The notes below the pieces were generated by a model that was not told where the DNA came from, made no database searches, and was given only the letters and a program-made list of their open reading frames with translations. A stretch of 10,479 bases of DNA, taken from NCBI GenBank assembly GCA_964353405.1, contig CAYGWJ010000333.1, forward strand, positions 1 through 10,479, given 5' to 3'. This document shows, one piece after another, positions 1 through 5,888 of the stretch. Positions within the stretch are counted from its first letter, which is position 1. Each line of letters starts with the position of its first letter. The translations under genes were made by a program, and so were the position numbers. Source of the DNA: JBGLNJ01 sp964353405 (lineage in GTDB: Bacteria; Chloroflexota; Anaerolineae; Fen-1058).

Positions 1-2
1 TT

Positions 3-140
3 TCCTATCGAGTGTACGGGATGACCACTGTGGTGGTGGCGGATTCGATGATGAAAAGCCTTGATTATGTAGCCTGTGAAATACGCCGTTATGTTCACTC
101 GCGCGAAGCGACCCGTACATGCAACTGGAATCCGCTCTAG
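3..140 (+). CDS. Possible C-terminal end of a protein cut by the window edge
   Basis: One plus-strand frame is open from the window edge to a TAG at 138-140, giving about 45 residues that include VVVADSMMKSLDYVACEIRRYV. The other two plus frames close early (TGA near 22 and near 62). The mix of hydrophobic and charged residues is compatible with the end of a real protein, but no family is recognised and 45 codons can stay open by chance. No gene is apparent between 141 and 192. That stretch carries only the leader and the Shine-Dalgarno AGGAGG for the next gene. Confidence 0.25.
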   Translation, partial: SYRVYGMTTVVVADSMMKSLDYVACEIRRYVHSREATRTCNWNPL

Positions 141-192
141 ACGATGACTTTACGTCTGAAAACCGCTAAACTATGGTCGGTCAGGAGGAAAC

Positions 193-561
193 ATGGCGAA
201 CAAGCAAGGTGAAAACCGGCTGGATAGCAACCGAAGGGACAAAGAGGATCGAAACGCCAATCACCTGCACTGCGCGCAGGCGCAAGTGTCATCCCGGTCT
301 GGAGGCGGATATTACGAAATCCGTGTCAAAGGCCATCTCAACAGCCAATGGTCGGATTGGTTGGAGGGCCTGGAGGTCAAGTTATTGGATAACGGAGAGA
401 TGATTCTTTCTGGAACCCTTGTAGACCAGGCTGCTCTGATGGGTGTTTTGAATAAACTGAATCGCCTGAACCTGACTCTACTGTCCGTGAATCAAGTGAG
501 CAGGCAGGCTTCGGAGAAACTGACGAAAAAGGAGCCAAAATGGACAATGTACGAAAGTTGA
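193..561 (+). CDS. Conserved hypothetical protein (YEIRVKGHL...WLEGL type)
   Basis: A 122-residue soluble protein of unknown function. The start is supported by AGGAGG six bases upstream of the ATG. The conserved-looking part is residues 40-104, beginning YYEIRVKGHL and continuing through WSDWLEGLEV, GEMILSG, VDQAALMGVL and LLSVNQVSR. It resembles a widespread family of small bacterial proteins whose members usually begin close to the YEIRVKGHL segment (recalled resemblance, not searched). Residues before about 38 are low-complexity and polar. They include the translation of a 29-bp interspersed repeat (262-290) that occurs again inside another gene, so the N-terminus may be a repeat-derived extension. 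The 3' end overlaps the next reading frame by 22 bases, consistent with translational coupling. Confidence 0.7.
   Translation: MANKQGENRLDSNRRDKEDRNANHLHCAQAQVSSRSGGGYYEIRVKGHLNSQWSDWLEGLEVKLLDNGEMILSGTLVDQAALMGVLNKLNRLNLTLLSVNQVSRQASEKLTKKEPKWTMYES
262..290 (+). repeat. 29-bp GC-rich interspersed repeat, copy 1
   Basis: Positions 262-290 are identical over all 29 bases to the reverse complement of 5986-6014. The repeat starts CACCTGCACT, ends GCAAGTGTC and has a perfect 10-bp palindrome CTGCGCGCAG at 270-279. It lies within the N-terminal coding part of the 193-561 gene and is read there in a different frame from the second copy. Confidence 0.85.
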
Positions 562-884
562 ATCGCAATCTCGAAACGGTTGCGTGGGGCACGTTCTTCA
601 TCTAGTGGGGGATCACCGAGCTGTTCAATTTACTACCCCATGGCACGGGCGCGATCGGCATCGGCCTGATTTTCCTCGGGTTGAATGTGGCTCGATCGCT
701 GAACGGCCTACCTACCAGTGGCTTTACGACCACGCTCGGCATCCTCGCGCTCGTGTCGGGCGGACTCGAACTGGCGGGTTCGATCTTGCATCTGTCGTTC
801 GAAATCCCTGTCTTTGCGAGCTTGCTGATCGTGCTGGGCGTGATCTTGCTCGCGCGTGAACTGCTGCAAATCAGAAACGAATGA
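540..884 (+). pseudogene. Small membrane protein gene interrupted by an in-frame TAG
   Basis: An ATG at 540, preceded by GGAG at a good distance, begins MDNVRKLNRNLETVAWGTFFI, then meets TAG at 603-605. The same frame continues WGITELFNLLPHGTG and stays open to TGA at 882-884, giving a 114-codon unit. Without the TAG it would encode about three hydrophobic helices: roughly 16-33, 38-52 and 58-100 (GFTTTLGILALVSGGLELAG, then PVFASLLIVLGVILLARELL). The TAG is one base from TGG (Trp), and FIWWGITEL would be a natural membrane-helix sequence. This reads as a single nonsense mutation (or sequencing error) in an otherwise intact gene. Restart at the ATG at 681 would give a 67-residue C-terminal piece. 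Function unknown. Confidence 0.7.
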
Positions 885-899
885 ACAGGAGGATACGAA

Positions 900-1590
900 A
901 TGCTTGAACACATGAGACAAGAGCTTGAACATAATTCGCGGGCGGAGAGTCAGATGAGCAATGTCGCTCGCACCAGAGGGATGGTATTCGGGTTGATCGG
1001 GGGCTTGGTGAGTACGGTCGTCATGGACATTGTCTGTGTTGGGATGCTCCTGGTAATGGGAATGCCGGCGGTCGTTTCTTTTTCCACCATTGGGTATCCT
1101 CTCGAAAAGTGGGGGGACTTGAACCTTGCGAAGGTTTCCGCTCATTACGCAGCGAACTCGGACTAGACCTTCGCAAGGTTCTTTCCCCGGATTATTGAGA
1201 TGATACACCATTGGAGACACTGCGGCAGGTTTCTTTTCTATGATCGGCTTCGACCTGGCAGGTGGCGTTCCACTGGGCGCGGTCATGCACTATCTGATAG
1301 GTCCGGTGCTTGGCGTCATCTTTGGTGCAACTGTGTCCCAGGTTGATGCTCTCCGAGTCAATACTGTGAAGAAAAGCATAGTGCTCGGTATTCTATACAC
1401 CCAGGTCACAAGTCAACCGATTCTTGCTGCTGCCCCCATCATATTGAAAATGACGGCGTCCGAGACATTGCAGTGGTTTGGCGTGTCCTTCGTCATGCAC
1501 CTTGTATGGGGTGTTGTTCTTGGATTAGTCGTGAGCTATGGTGTGCAGTCTGCAACGGCGGCAAAGCACATTCGTAAGATACATCCATAG
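900..1590 (+). pseudogene. Multi-helix membrane protein gene split by a MITE insertion
   Basis: The first half starts at ATG 900, eight bases after AGGAGG, and encodes a polar N-terminus followed by a helix (MVFGLIGGLVSTVVMDIVC and onward) to SFSTIG, then runs into inserted DNA and stops at TAG 1164-1166. The second half resumes at 1215, and from ATG 1240 encodes MIGFDLAGGVPLGAVMHYLI and further helices, ending at TAG 1588-1590. Removing 1094-1205 plus one copy of the 9-bp duplication CACCATTGG joins the halves in frame as SFSTIG-DTAAGFFSM-IGFDLAGG, giving one protein of about 190 residues with four to five membrane helices. This is direct evidence for recent insertional inactivation. Family unnamed, function unknown. 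The 3' fragment could in principle be translated separately. Confidence 0.85.
1085..1214. mobile_element. 112-bp MITE-like element (1094-1205) flanked by 9-bp target duplication
   Basis: The 9-bp direct repeat CACCATTGG occurs at 1085-1093 and again at 1206-1214 and brackets a 112-bp insert. The insert ends are imperfect inverted repeats: TATCCTCTCGAAAA inside the left end against TATCATCTCAATAA read inward from the right. Each is followed by a G-rich stretch and then a perfect 15-bp inverted repeat, GAACCTTGCGAAGGT at 1121-1135 and its complement at 1167-1181. It has no coding capacity. A 9-bp duplication is known for IS4-, IS1- and some IS5-type transposases, so mobilisation in trans by such an enzyme is likely (inference). 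Excision restores the host reading frame. Confidence 0.85.
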
Positions 1591-1599
1591 GAGGCAAAA

Positions 1600-1674
1600 A
1601 TGGATAACACACGTACTTTGAATCGTGATTTCCAAAACCTGTCAGGTCTGCCAGACCTGACAGGTTGTCGCTAA
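1600..1674 (+). pseudogene. Truncated start of a paralogue of the 540-884 gene
   Basis: ATG 1600, preceded by AGGAGG, encodes MDNTRTLNRDFQN and then enters the palindrome at 1636-1666 before a TAA at 1672-1674. The first 13 codons align without gaps to MDNVRKLNRNLET at 540, and the Shine-Dalgarno and spacer align too (AGGAG, a few bases, CAAAA, ATG). This is therefore the beginning of a second copy of that membrane-protein gene. Nothing resembling the rest follows. Three bases before its stop lies the stop of the convergent SIS gene, so the remainder was lost. The 24-residue peptide it could make is unlikely to be functional. Confidence 0.65.
1636..1666. repeat. Perfect 31-bp palindrome between convergent genes
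   Basis: AACCTGTCAGGTCTG at 1636-1650, a single central base, then its exact reverse complement at 1652-1666. It lies five bases past the TAG of the minus-strand SIS gene and at the point where the plus-strand gene stump loses homology. Transcribed in either direction it would fold into a strong hairpin and may attenuate or terminate transcription. No U-tract follows on either side, so it is not a classic intrinsic terminator. It has the look of a dispersed palindromic repeat. Confidence 0.85.
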
Positions 1675-2711
1675 TGCGTCAGTGTCACTTTTGCGATTGT
1701 GCGCGGTCGGTCCGGGTCGCGGCCGCGCGCCAGCGTGAGGTGATAGGCCAGCAGTTGCCCTGGCACAATGGCGACCAGTGGCGTGAGCCATTCAGGCAAG
1801 CCGCTCGGTACTGGAATCCAGGCGTTGCCGTAACGACGTGCGTTTTCGTCGTCCCCCAGCACGATGAGATTGGCTCCCTGCTCCCGCACGGATTCGCCCA
1901 TCGCCGCCATTTCGCTGCGCATGGTTTCTCCCGCGGTTACCAGCACGACGGGAAAGCCCGGCTCGACCATCGCAATTGGCCCGTGCATGAAATCCGCTGA
2001 CGAGTATGGTTCCGCTTCGACGTAGGCGAGTTCCTTCATCTTGAGTGCAACCTCGAACGTTGTTGCATAGTTGAACCCGCGTCCCACGACCACACACCGA
2101 TTGCTGCTCGCGGCCAGCTCGGCGGCGGCCTGGGCCTCTGGCTCGGATTTCAACGCCGTCTCTATCGCATCAGGAACTGCGTCCAACGCCTGTGGACGCA
2201 GAGGCGTCCCCGTCATACTTTGCGAAAGCAGTGCCAGCGCGGCCAGTTGCGCAGTGTAGGTCTTGGTCGCCGCGATGCTGCGTTCCTGGCCGGCGTGCAG
2301 CTCAATCACATGGTCGGCGGCAGCGGCCAACGGCGATTGAGGCTCGTTGGTCACGGCCACGGTCGGCGCGCCCTGCTGCCTGGCTTCTTGCAGGACGCTG
2401 ACAATATCCGGCGATTGGCCCGATTGCGAGATGCCGAGGACGAGCGCGCCATGGAGACGCGGCGGGTGATGGTAAATGCCGTAGAGCGAAGGCGTCGCCA
2501 GCGCGACGGTGAGCCGATTCTGCGCGCCAAAGACGTATTGCGCGTATCGCGCGGCATTGTCCGACGTGCCGCGCGCGGCAATCACTATATATCGGATGTC
2601 TTGCCTCGCCAGGTCGGCGCCAATTTCGGCCACGCGCCCGGTTTCCGTGTCCAGCAGCCGCCGGATGACGTCGGGTTGTTCCAGAATTTCGGAATGGAGT
2701 AATGAAGTCAT
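1671..2711 (-). CDS. SIS-domain amino-sugar isomerase/deaminase (GlmS C-terminal-like, no glutaminase domain)
   Basis: A 346-residue cytoplasmic protein with two SIS domains, equivalent to the isomerase half of GlmS. Visible motifs: ARGTSDNA (46-53) and SQSGQSPD (95-102), which bind the sugar phosphate; ERSIAATKTYTAQL (143-156); KMKELAYVEAE (224-234) with the catalytic-type Glu; MHGP (242-245); and the GlmS-like end RGRDPDRPRTIAKVT. There is no N-terminal Cys-dependent amidotransferase domain. The likely role is therefore deamination or isomerisation of glucosamine-6-P to fructose-6-P (NagB-II/AgaS-type), closing the salvage pathway encoded upstream. The start at 2711 is preferred over a longer frame because it has an AGAGG ribosome site and overlaps the preceding stop as ATGA. 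It is the last gene of the operon. Exact substrate is not settled by sequence. Confidence 0.85.
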   Translation of the reverse strand: MTSLLHSEILEQPDVIRRLLDTETGRVAEIGADLARQDIRYIVIAARGTSDNAARYAQYVFGAQNRLTVALATPSLYGIYHHPPRLHGALVLGISQSGQSPDIVSVLQEARQQGAPTVAVTNEPQSPLAAAADHVIELHAGQERSIAATKTYTAQLAALALLSQSMTGTPLRPQALDAVPDAIETALKSEPEAQAAAELAASSNRCVVVGRGFNYATTFEVALKMKELAYVEAEPYSSADFMHGPIAMVEPGFPVVLVTAGETMRSEMAAMGESVREQGANLIVLGDDENARRYGNAWIPVPSGLPEWLTPLVAIVPGQLLAYHLTLARGRDPDRPRTIAKVTLTH

Positions 2712-2845
2712 GTTAACCTCTTGTGAAAAATCAATCGCCTGGCCGCAGCCGCTTCGGCGACGTGGTAACGCTGCCAAAGCGCCGTGTACGCCATCAGCCG
2801 GGCCAGCGGCATAACGTCGCTGTCGAGCATGCGGCGGATGTTCAT
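2708..2845 (-). pseudogene. 45-codon N-terminal remnant of a GNAT acetyltransferase
   Basis: Between the kinase and the SIS gene is a short frame starting MNIRRMLDSDVMPLARLMAY and continuing TALWQRYHVAEAAAARRL, then IFHKRLT and stop. Its ATG overlaps the kinase TGA (ATGA), with GAGGAG just upstream, and its TGA overlaps the SIS ATG (ATGA again). The pattern of Ile-Arg, an Asp in the first helix, ALARLM and LWQRY is that of the first strand and helices of a GNAT domain. The acetyl-CoA-binding core is absent. Either a full acetyltransferase was shortened by an internal deletion that kept translational coupling, or this is a retained coupling peptide. The former seems more likely. Confidence 0.5.
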
Positions 2846-3768
2846 GCTGTACTCCTCAACGAACGGTGCGCCAACCGAACGGCGCCCTGTGCCGGCTCAG
2901 TGACCGGCGTCACCGGATCGAGTTGCAGCCCCAATGTCTTGGCCGCGTCGAGGAACATCTGGCGAATATTCTGCCCTCTAACAATCACACTGCCCGCTTG
3001 GGCGCACGGAATCGGCCCCCGCAGACCCAGCCGCTGGACGACCGCGTCTACGGCTAACGCCAGCTCGTGACCGGCCTCTCGCAAAATGACCTGGGCGACG
3101 GCATCCCCTTCGGATGCGGCAGCTTCGACCAACACGGCCAGGGCTGCAATGTCATTCGGAGAAATCTGGTCAATGTACACGCGGCTAATCAAGTTTTGCG
3201 GCGCGGCCAAGGACCAATGCGACAAGACCGCTTGTGTAAGAATCGTCTGCGGACCGCGCCCATCTGACGCGCGCATCACGGCTCGCAAGGCTGCCTGCCC
3301 GATGGCATAGCCGCTGCCTTCATCGCCCAAGATATAGCCCCAGCCACCCGCTCGCAGAGTGTGCCCGTCGCGGTCGCGCCCGTAGACGATAGAGCCTGTG
3401 CCGCTGATCAGCGCAATGCCCCAGCCTTCGGGCGTGCCCGCGGCCAGAACCAGCATCGCATCGTTGACGATGACAGCGGGCGTGCCGGGCATCTGCTCGG
3501 TCAGCCAGGCGCGAATCACGTCGAAATCGGCGGTACGATCCACGCCAGAAAGCCCCAGGCAGATTGCGCGCGGCGAGACGGGCTCCAGGTTCGCATCGGC
3601 AAACGCTGCGCGGGTGGCTTGATTCAGCGCTTCGCCAGCGGCCTCGATGCCAAAGACCTGATAGTTGGAAGGGCCGCCGATGCCTCGCCCCAGCACGTTA
3701 CCCGCGAGGTCGGAAAGAATCGCAACCGTCTTGGTGCCACCGCCGTCAATACCGATCAAGAATCCCAT
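2842..3768 (-). CDS. BadF/BadG/BcrA-type ATPase, probable N-acetylglucosamine/N-acetylmuramate kinase
   Basis: A 308-residue cytoplasmic kinase of the ASKHA fold. Motifs: IGIDGGGTKT at the N-terminus (phosphate 1, residues 5-14), VNDA (101-104) with the likely catalytic Asp, ISGTGS (121-126, phosphate 2), and GGWGYILGDEGSG (141-153), the signature of NagK/MurK-like members. These enzymes phosphorylate free GlcNAc, MurNAc or glucosamine at O-6 with ATP, which fits a position directly after AnmK-MurQ and before the SIS protein. The start at 3768 puts the glycine-rich loop at the usual place, 8 nt after the MurQ stop. An in-frame start at 3795 would overlap MurQ and add nine residues. The stop overlaps the next ATG. 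Substrate specificity cannot be read from the sequence. Confidence 0.85.
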   Translation of the reverse strand: MGFLIGIDGGGTKTVAILSDLAGNVLGRGIGGPSNYQVFGIEAAGEALNQATRAAFADANLEPVSPRAICLGLSGVDRTADFDVIRAWLTEQMPGTPAVIVNDAMLVLAAGTPEGWGIALISGTGSIVYGRDRDGHTLRAGGWGYILGDEGSGYAIGQAALRAVMRASDGRGPQTILTQAVLSHWSLAAPQNLISRVYIDQISPNDIAALAVLVEAAASEGDAVAQVILREAGHELALAVDAVVQRLGLRGPIPCAQAGSVIVRGQNIRQMFLDAAKTLGLQLDPVTPVTEPAQGAVRLAHRSLRSTA

Positions 3769-3776
3769 TTTCACAC

Positions 3777-5888
3777 TTACTTGAACCCGTCCCATGTCGC
3801 CAGCGCCGCACGAATGACACCGCCGGCCGCATCCAATCTTTTCCGCGCTTCGTCAGGCGTCACCCCGGCGAGCGTCGAGACGATGGCGACCTGGACGCTT
3901 CCGCAAGCTAATAGTGCGGCGGCGGCTTGTTCGGCGCTGATGTTGCACGCCTGCTCGACAATGCGCCGGGCGCGCGCTTGCAGTTTAATGTTGGTCGGCT
4001 GGACATTGACCATCAGGTTGCCATAGGTCTTGCCCAGCCGGATCATCACGCCGGTCGAGAGCATATTGAGCACCAGCTTTTGCGCGGTGCCGGCTTTGAG
4101 CCGCGTGGAGCCAGTGAGGACTTCGGGGCCGGTGAGCGGCGCGATGCGCACGTCAGCCAGGTCTTGCATCGGCGAAGGGCGGTTGCAGGTCAGGCTCACG
4201 ACGAGTGCCCGCCGTGCTCTTGCTTCGGTCATGCCGCCGATGACGTAGGGCGTCCGTCCGCTGGCGGCGATGCCCACCACGCTGTCGCGTTCGGTGACGT
4301 TCAACGCGGCCACGTCTCGTGCGCCCGCATTGGCATCATCTTCCGCGCCCTCTATCGAATGGGTGAGCGCGCGTTCGCCGCCTGCGATGACGCCAATCAC
4401 CATCTCCGGCGGTGTGCTGAAGGTGGGCGGGCATTCGGCAGCATCGAGTACGGCCAATCGGCCTGACGTGCCCGCGCCGATGTAGATCAACCGCCCGCCC
4501 AATTGCATCCGTTCGACAATGCGGTCAATCGCTTCCGCGATGTGTGGCAACTCGGCGGCGACGGCTTGCGGCGCGCGCGCGTCTTCCGTGTTGATGAGCC
4601 GAACCATGTCGAGTGTGGGGAGTGTGTCAATGTTTTCTGTGGCCGGGTTGCGTGCTTCGGTGAAGAGTATTGGAGATTTGAGATTTGAGATTTGAAATTT
4701 GAAATTTGCCGGAGTGATAGTGCCGAGGACGACCGGATGATTCGCGCCGGTTGCCGCCGGCAGATTGCCGGGGCGATTGTGCCAGGTCTCGTAAGCCAAC
4801 ATGGCAAAGGCGATGGCTTCTTTGGCGTCGGACAAAAGGCCGATTTCGTCGCTGGTCAAGACGCGCGCCGGGGCAAGCTGATCGCGCAGCAGCGCCATCA
4901 AGGTCGGGTTGCGCGCGCCGCCGCCGCTGACAATGACCTCGTCGGGCATGTGCGGCAAAAAATCCTGGTAGGCCCGAGCAATAGAGTGAGCCGTGAACGC
5001 CGTGAGCGTAGCGATGATGTCGAGATCGGCCATGCCGAGCGCCTGGGCTTGCTCCCACACACGCGCGCCGAATTGCGCGCCAAAGAGCTCGCGTCCGGTG
5101 GTCTTGGGCGGCGTCTGGCGCAAGTATGGCTCTTGCATCAACTCGGCGAGCAAGGCTGCGTTCACTTGACCTTGCGCGGCCAGTTTGCCATCGCGGTCAA
5201 ACGTTGATGCGCCGTTGGTGGCGCGGCTGGCGGCATAGTCAATCAACATATTGCCGGGACCTGTGTCAAAAGCGTAGGGGCGATCCTGTGTGGTCGCCAA
5301 TGGGATGCCCTCGTCCTCACCCTTTCTCCCTGGTAGGGATGTCTCGCGGGAAGGGAGGTAGGTCACATTGGCAATGCCGCCAATGTTTTGCGCGGCGCGA
5401 GCGAGCGTGGGATGCGTCAAGAGCAGGGTATCCACGTAGGCGACGAGCGGCGCGCCTTGACCGCCCGCGGCCATGTCACGCGTGCGAAAGTTGCTGATGG
5501 TGGTGATGCCGGTCAGCTCGGCGATGACTCCCGGTTCGCCCAGCTGAAGTGTGGAAGCGTCCGGGCCGGAGGGGATGTGCCAGAGCGTTTGCCCGTGGCT
5601 GCCGATCAAGTCTACTTGATCCGGTGTCAGCCCGGCAGCGGCGATGCTTTGCAGCGCGGCGTGGGCAAACGCGCGGCCCAGCGAAAAGTTGAGCTTGCAC
5701 AGCCTCTCGACGTTGGACGTCGCCGGGTGGAAGCACGCAAAGATTTCGGCGCGCAGCTCGGGCGGGTGCGGCGCCCTGAGGTGCGCAAGGACTCGCCAGC
5801 TCAGCGCGGGCGGCTCACCTGCGATTTTCACGATGGCAGCATCGGTTCCGTCTGCCGATGTGCCGGACATGAGGCCGACGATGATCAT
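3777..5888 (-). CDS. anmK-murQ: Fused anhydro-MurNAc kinase and MurNAc-6-phosphate etherase
   Basis: A 703-residue two-enzyme fusion. Residues 1-391 are AnmK: LMSGTSADGTD (6-16), GSHGQT (96-101), NFRTRD (133-138), FDTGPGN (207-213, catalytic-type Asp208) and SGGGARNP (321-328). AnmK opens 1,6-anhydro-MurNAc and phosphorylates it to MurNAc-6-P. Residues about 409-703 are MurQ: TEARNPAT (410-417), GAGTSGRL (471-478), ECPPT with Glu485, EGAED with Glu516 (equivalents of the E. coli Glu83/Glu114 pair), ASGRTPYV (542-549) and KAGTAQKLVLNMLSTG. MurQ removes D-lactate to give GlcNAc-6-P. Both halves look catalytically complete, so the fusion would channel MurNAc-6-P. The linker (392-408) is encoded by a heptamer repeat, and the AnmK loop at 178-203 is enlarged. 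The start at 5888 overlaps the previous stop as ATGA; 5900 is an in-frame alternative. Confidence 0.93.
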   Translation of the reverse strand: MIIVGLMSGTSADGTDAAIVKIAGEPPALSWRVLAHLRAPHPPELRAEIFACFHPATSNVERLCKLNFSLGRAFAHAALQSIAAAGLTPDQVDLIGSHGQTLWHIPSGPDASTLQLGEPGVIAELTGITTISNFRTRDMAAGGQGAPLVAYVDTLLLTHPTLARAAQNIGGIANVTYLPSRETSLPGRKGEDEGIPLATTQDRPYAFDTGPGNMLIDYAASRATNGASTFDRDGKLAAQGQVNAALLAELMQEPYLRQTPPKTTGRELFGAQFGARVWEQAQALGMADLDIIATLTAFTAHSIARAYQDFLPHMPDEVIVSGGGARNPTLMALLRDQLAPARVLTSDEIGLLSDAKEAIAFAMLAYETWHNRPGNLPAATGANHPVVLGTITPANFKFQISNLKSPILFTEARNPATENIDTLPTLDMVRLINTEDARAPQAVAAELPHIAEAIDRIVERMQLGGRLIYIGAGTSGRLAVLDAAECPPTFSTPPEMVIGVIAGGERALTHSIEGAEDDANAGARDVAALNVTERDSVVGIAASGRTPYVIGGMTEARARRALVVSLTCNRPSPMQDLADVRIAPLTGPEVLTGSTRLKAGTAQKLVLNMLSTGVMIRLGKTYGNLMVNVQPTNIKLQARARRIVEQACNISAEQAAAALLACGSVQVAIVSTLAGVTPDEARKRLDAAGGVIRAALATWDGFK
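4673..4707. repeat. Heptamer tandem repeat forming the AnmK-MurQ linker
   Basis: Five back-to-back 7-bp units on the plus strand: GAGATTT three times, then GAAATTT twice. Read on the coding (minus) strand they encode NFKFQISNLKS between the two enzyme domains. The coding-strand direction has no stop codon in any frame, while the opposite direction contains TGA. A related array in the same orientation relative to its gene occurs at 7573-7600. Confidence 0.85.
5308..5356. repeat. Probable repeat insertion enlarging an AnmK loop
   Basis: This stretch encodes the loop between NVTYLP and the FDTGPGN motif of AnmK. Residues 180-194 read SRETSLPGRKGEDEG. Other AnmK proteins have a much shorter connection here (family knowledge), and this domain is about 20 residues longer than the usual ~370. 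On the coding strand the segment holds CCCTTCCC and, further on, GGGAGAAAGGGTGAGG, imperfectly complementary arms like the C/T-G/A-rich dispersed repeats common in such genomes. There is only one copy in the window, so repeat status is inferred. Confidence 0.45.

Noticed and set aside
262..290. CRISPR array suggested by the repeated 27-35-bp sequences
   Set aside because: The copies are dispersed in opposite orientations inside genes, without regular spacers or cas genes.
603..605. TAG read as an amino acid (alternative code or pyrrolysine-type readthrough)
   Set aside because: TAG ends several genes normally here (SIS gene, phosphatase, second half of the split gene), and no readthrough signal was seen. 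A nonsense mutation is simpler.
1636..1666. Intrinsic transcription terminator
   Set aside because: The stem is strong, but no run of T follows on either strand, and the one-base centre is more like a dispersed palindrome. Terminator activity is possible but not claimed.
2220..2702. Long plus-strand open frames antisense to the SIS, AnmK-MurQ, GNAT and phosphatase genes (for example 2220-2702, 3361-4026, 7639-8145, 9875-10411)
   Set aside because: They lie opposite genes with clear conserved motifs. Their translations are Arg/Ala-rich with no recognisable domains, as expected of shadow frames in GC-rich DNA.
1671..2711. Complete glucosamine-6-phosphate synthase (GlmS)
   Set aside because: The N-terminal glutaminase domain with its catalytic Cys is missing; only the SIS half is present.
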